Source: Lachnospiraceae bacterium AC2012 | Lineage (GTDB): Bacteria; Bacillota; Clostridia; Lachnospirales; Lachnospiraceae | Assembly (NCBI GenBank): GCA_000702525.1 | Contig: JNIN01000001.1 | Coordinates: forward strand, 620,001 to 684,000 | Reading direction: 5' to 3' | DNA length: 64,000 bases | Position numbers and translations under genes: made by a program | In this document: positions 63,401 through 64,000 of the stretch, piece by piece | Layout of the letters: each line of letters begins with the position of its first letter | How positions within the stretch are numbered: position 1 is the stretch's first letter | Notes under the pieces: generated by a model | Seen by the model: only the letters and a program-made list of their open reading frames with translations | The model's database searches: none | What the model was told of the DNA's origin: nothing

Positions 63401-63618
63401 ACCTTTACCGTAAGTGGTTCGATATAGACATGATCCGCGATATTCTTATCTGTCATGATGGTTGCAGGATTCGAGTTTACAAGAACAACCTCTACACCTT
63501 CTTCCTTTAAAGAACGGCAAGCCTGTGTACCGGCATAATCAAATTCTGCAGCCTGTCCAATAACAATTGGGCCGGAACCAATGACTAAAACTTTCTTAAT
63601 ACTATTATCTCTTGGCAT
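60412..63618 (-). CDS. carB: Carbamoyl-phosphate synthase large subunit
   Basis: Makes carbamoyl phosphate for pyrimidines and arginine from bicarbonate, ammonia and two ATP. 1068 residues with two homologous ATP-grasp halves: [20 protein letters not shown] near the start and [20 protein letters not shown] near 560, each followed by an ATP-grasp loop ([17 protein letters not shown]). The C-terminal allosteric domain ends the protein. ATG 63618 shares one base with the carA stop (TAATG), with AGGAGC upstream. Confidence 0.98.
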   Translation of the reverse strand: [1068 protein letters not shown]

Positions 63619-64000
63619 TACTGTGCTCCTCCCATCATGTCGATAAATCTATCAAATAAATATCCACTATCCTGTGGTCCTGGGCAAGCTTCCGGATGGA
63701 ACTGTACCGTAAAGATATTCTTGCCTGTGTACTTTAAACCTTCATTCGTTCCATCATTTACATTTACAAATGCAGGAACTGCAATACTAGGATCCAAAGT
63801 ATCGGTATCAACCACGTAACCATGATTCTGGGATGAGATATACACTCTTCCAGTCTGTAAATCCTTAACCGGATGATTGCCACCTCTATGGCCGTATTTC
63901 ATCTTATGTGTATCTGCACCGTTTGCAAGCGCCATTAACTGATGTCCTAAACAAATCGCAAAGATTGGCACAGAGGATGCATATAATTTTTTAATTTCTT
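63618..64000 (-). CDS. carA: Carbamoyl-phosphate synthase small subunit (5' end beyond window)
   Basis: Glutaminase subunit that feeds ammonia to CarB. Only the C-terminal 127 residues are visible. They carry the nucleophile Cys in [35 protein letters not shown], and the His-Glu pair in [11 protein letters not shown]. The frame is open to the right edge, so the start lies outside the window. Confidence 0.96.

Overview
The window is core chromosome of a low-to-moderate GC anaerobic Firmicute, most probably a Lachnospiraceae-type clostridium. This is inferred from gene order (ylxM-ffh-rpsP-khpA-rimM-trmD-rplS-lepB-rbgA-rnhB; ispF-cysS-mrnC-rlmB-sigH; secG-rnr-smpB-ssrA), strong AGGAGG ribosome sites, a tmRNA tag AEDNNLAFAA, tRNAs without an encoded CCA, and a YitJ-type MetF fusion. 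I see no transposase, integrase, phage gene or CRISPR array. Nearly everything is on the minus strand. The exceptions are tmcAL, a small membrane/zinc-ribbon gene and a PHP phosphatase.

Layout. (1) 1-6.9 kb: the ribosome and secretion operon from ylxM-ffh to rnhB (cut by the left edge), with two type I signal peptidases flanking the GTPase rbgA. (2) 7-16.9 kb: ilvA, ftsY, smc, rnc, acpP, plsX, rpmF, yceD and ackA. (3) 17.1-22.6 kb: tmcAL, a split purine finish (stand-alone AICAR transformylase plus archaeal-type PurO), ung and hisFH. (4) 22.6-32.2 kb: the accessory part. It holds a giant acidic single-pass membrane protein, CheV, a lipoprotein, a two-component system, a small membrane protein, an ankyrin/J-domain protein and a membrane/zinc-ribbon protein. 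(5) 32.2-37 kb: tmRNA, smpB, rnr, secG and gdhA. (6) 37-48.5 kb: purC-purF-purB, gpmI with two lipoproteins (CapA-type and Sel1-repeat), tpiA, pgk and gap. (7) 48.6-55.5 kb: PHP phosphatase, mnmA, cysteine desulfurase, sigH, rlmB, mrnC, cysS and ispF. (8) 55.6-64 kb: tRNA-Val-Met-Met, a truncated-type metH, the metF fusion, carB and carA (cut by the right edge).

Themes. The genes cover translation (ribosomal proteins, RNA modification, trans-translation), co-translational secretion (Ffh, FtsY, SecG, LepB), central carbon flow (gap-pgk-tpiA-gpmI, acetate kinase), purine and methionine synthesis, and sensing (CheV, HK/RR).

No undescribed defence or mobile system is evident. The most interesting non-textbook signals are RNA or DNA structure: compact perfect hairpins at the predicted transcript starts of four unrelated operons, GAAA-capped hairpins right after two of the three tRNAs, the PurH/PurO split, and the uncharacterised sensory/J-domain cluster. 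No stretch longer than about 300 bases lacks a gene.
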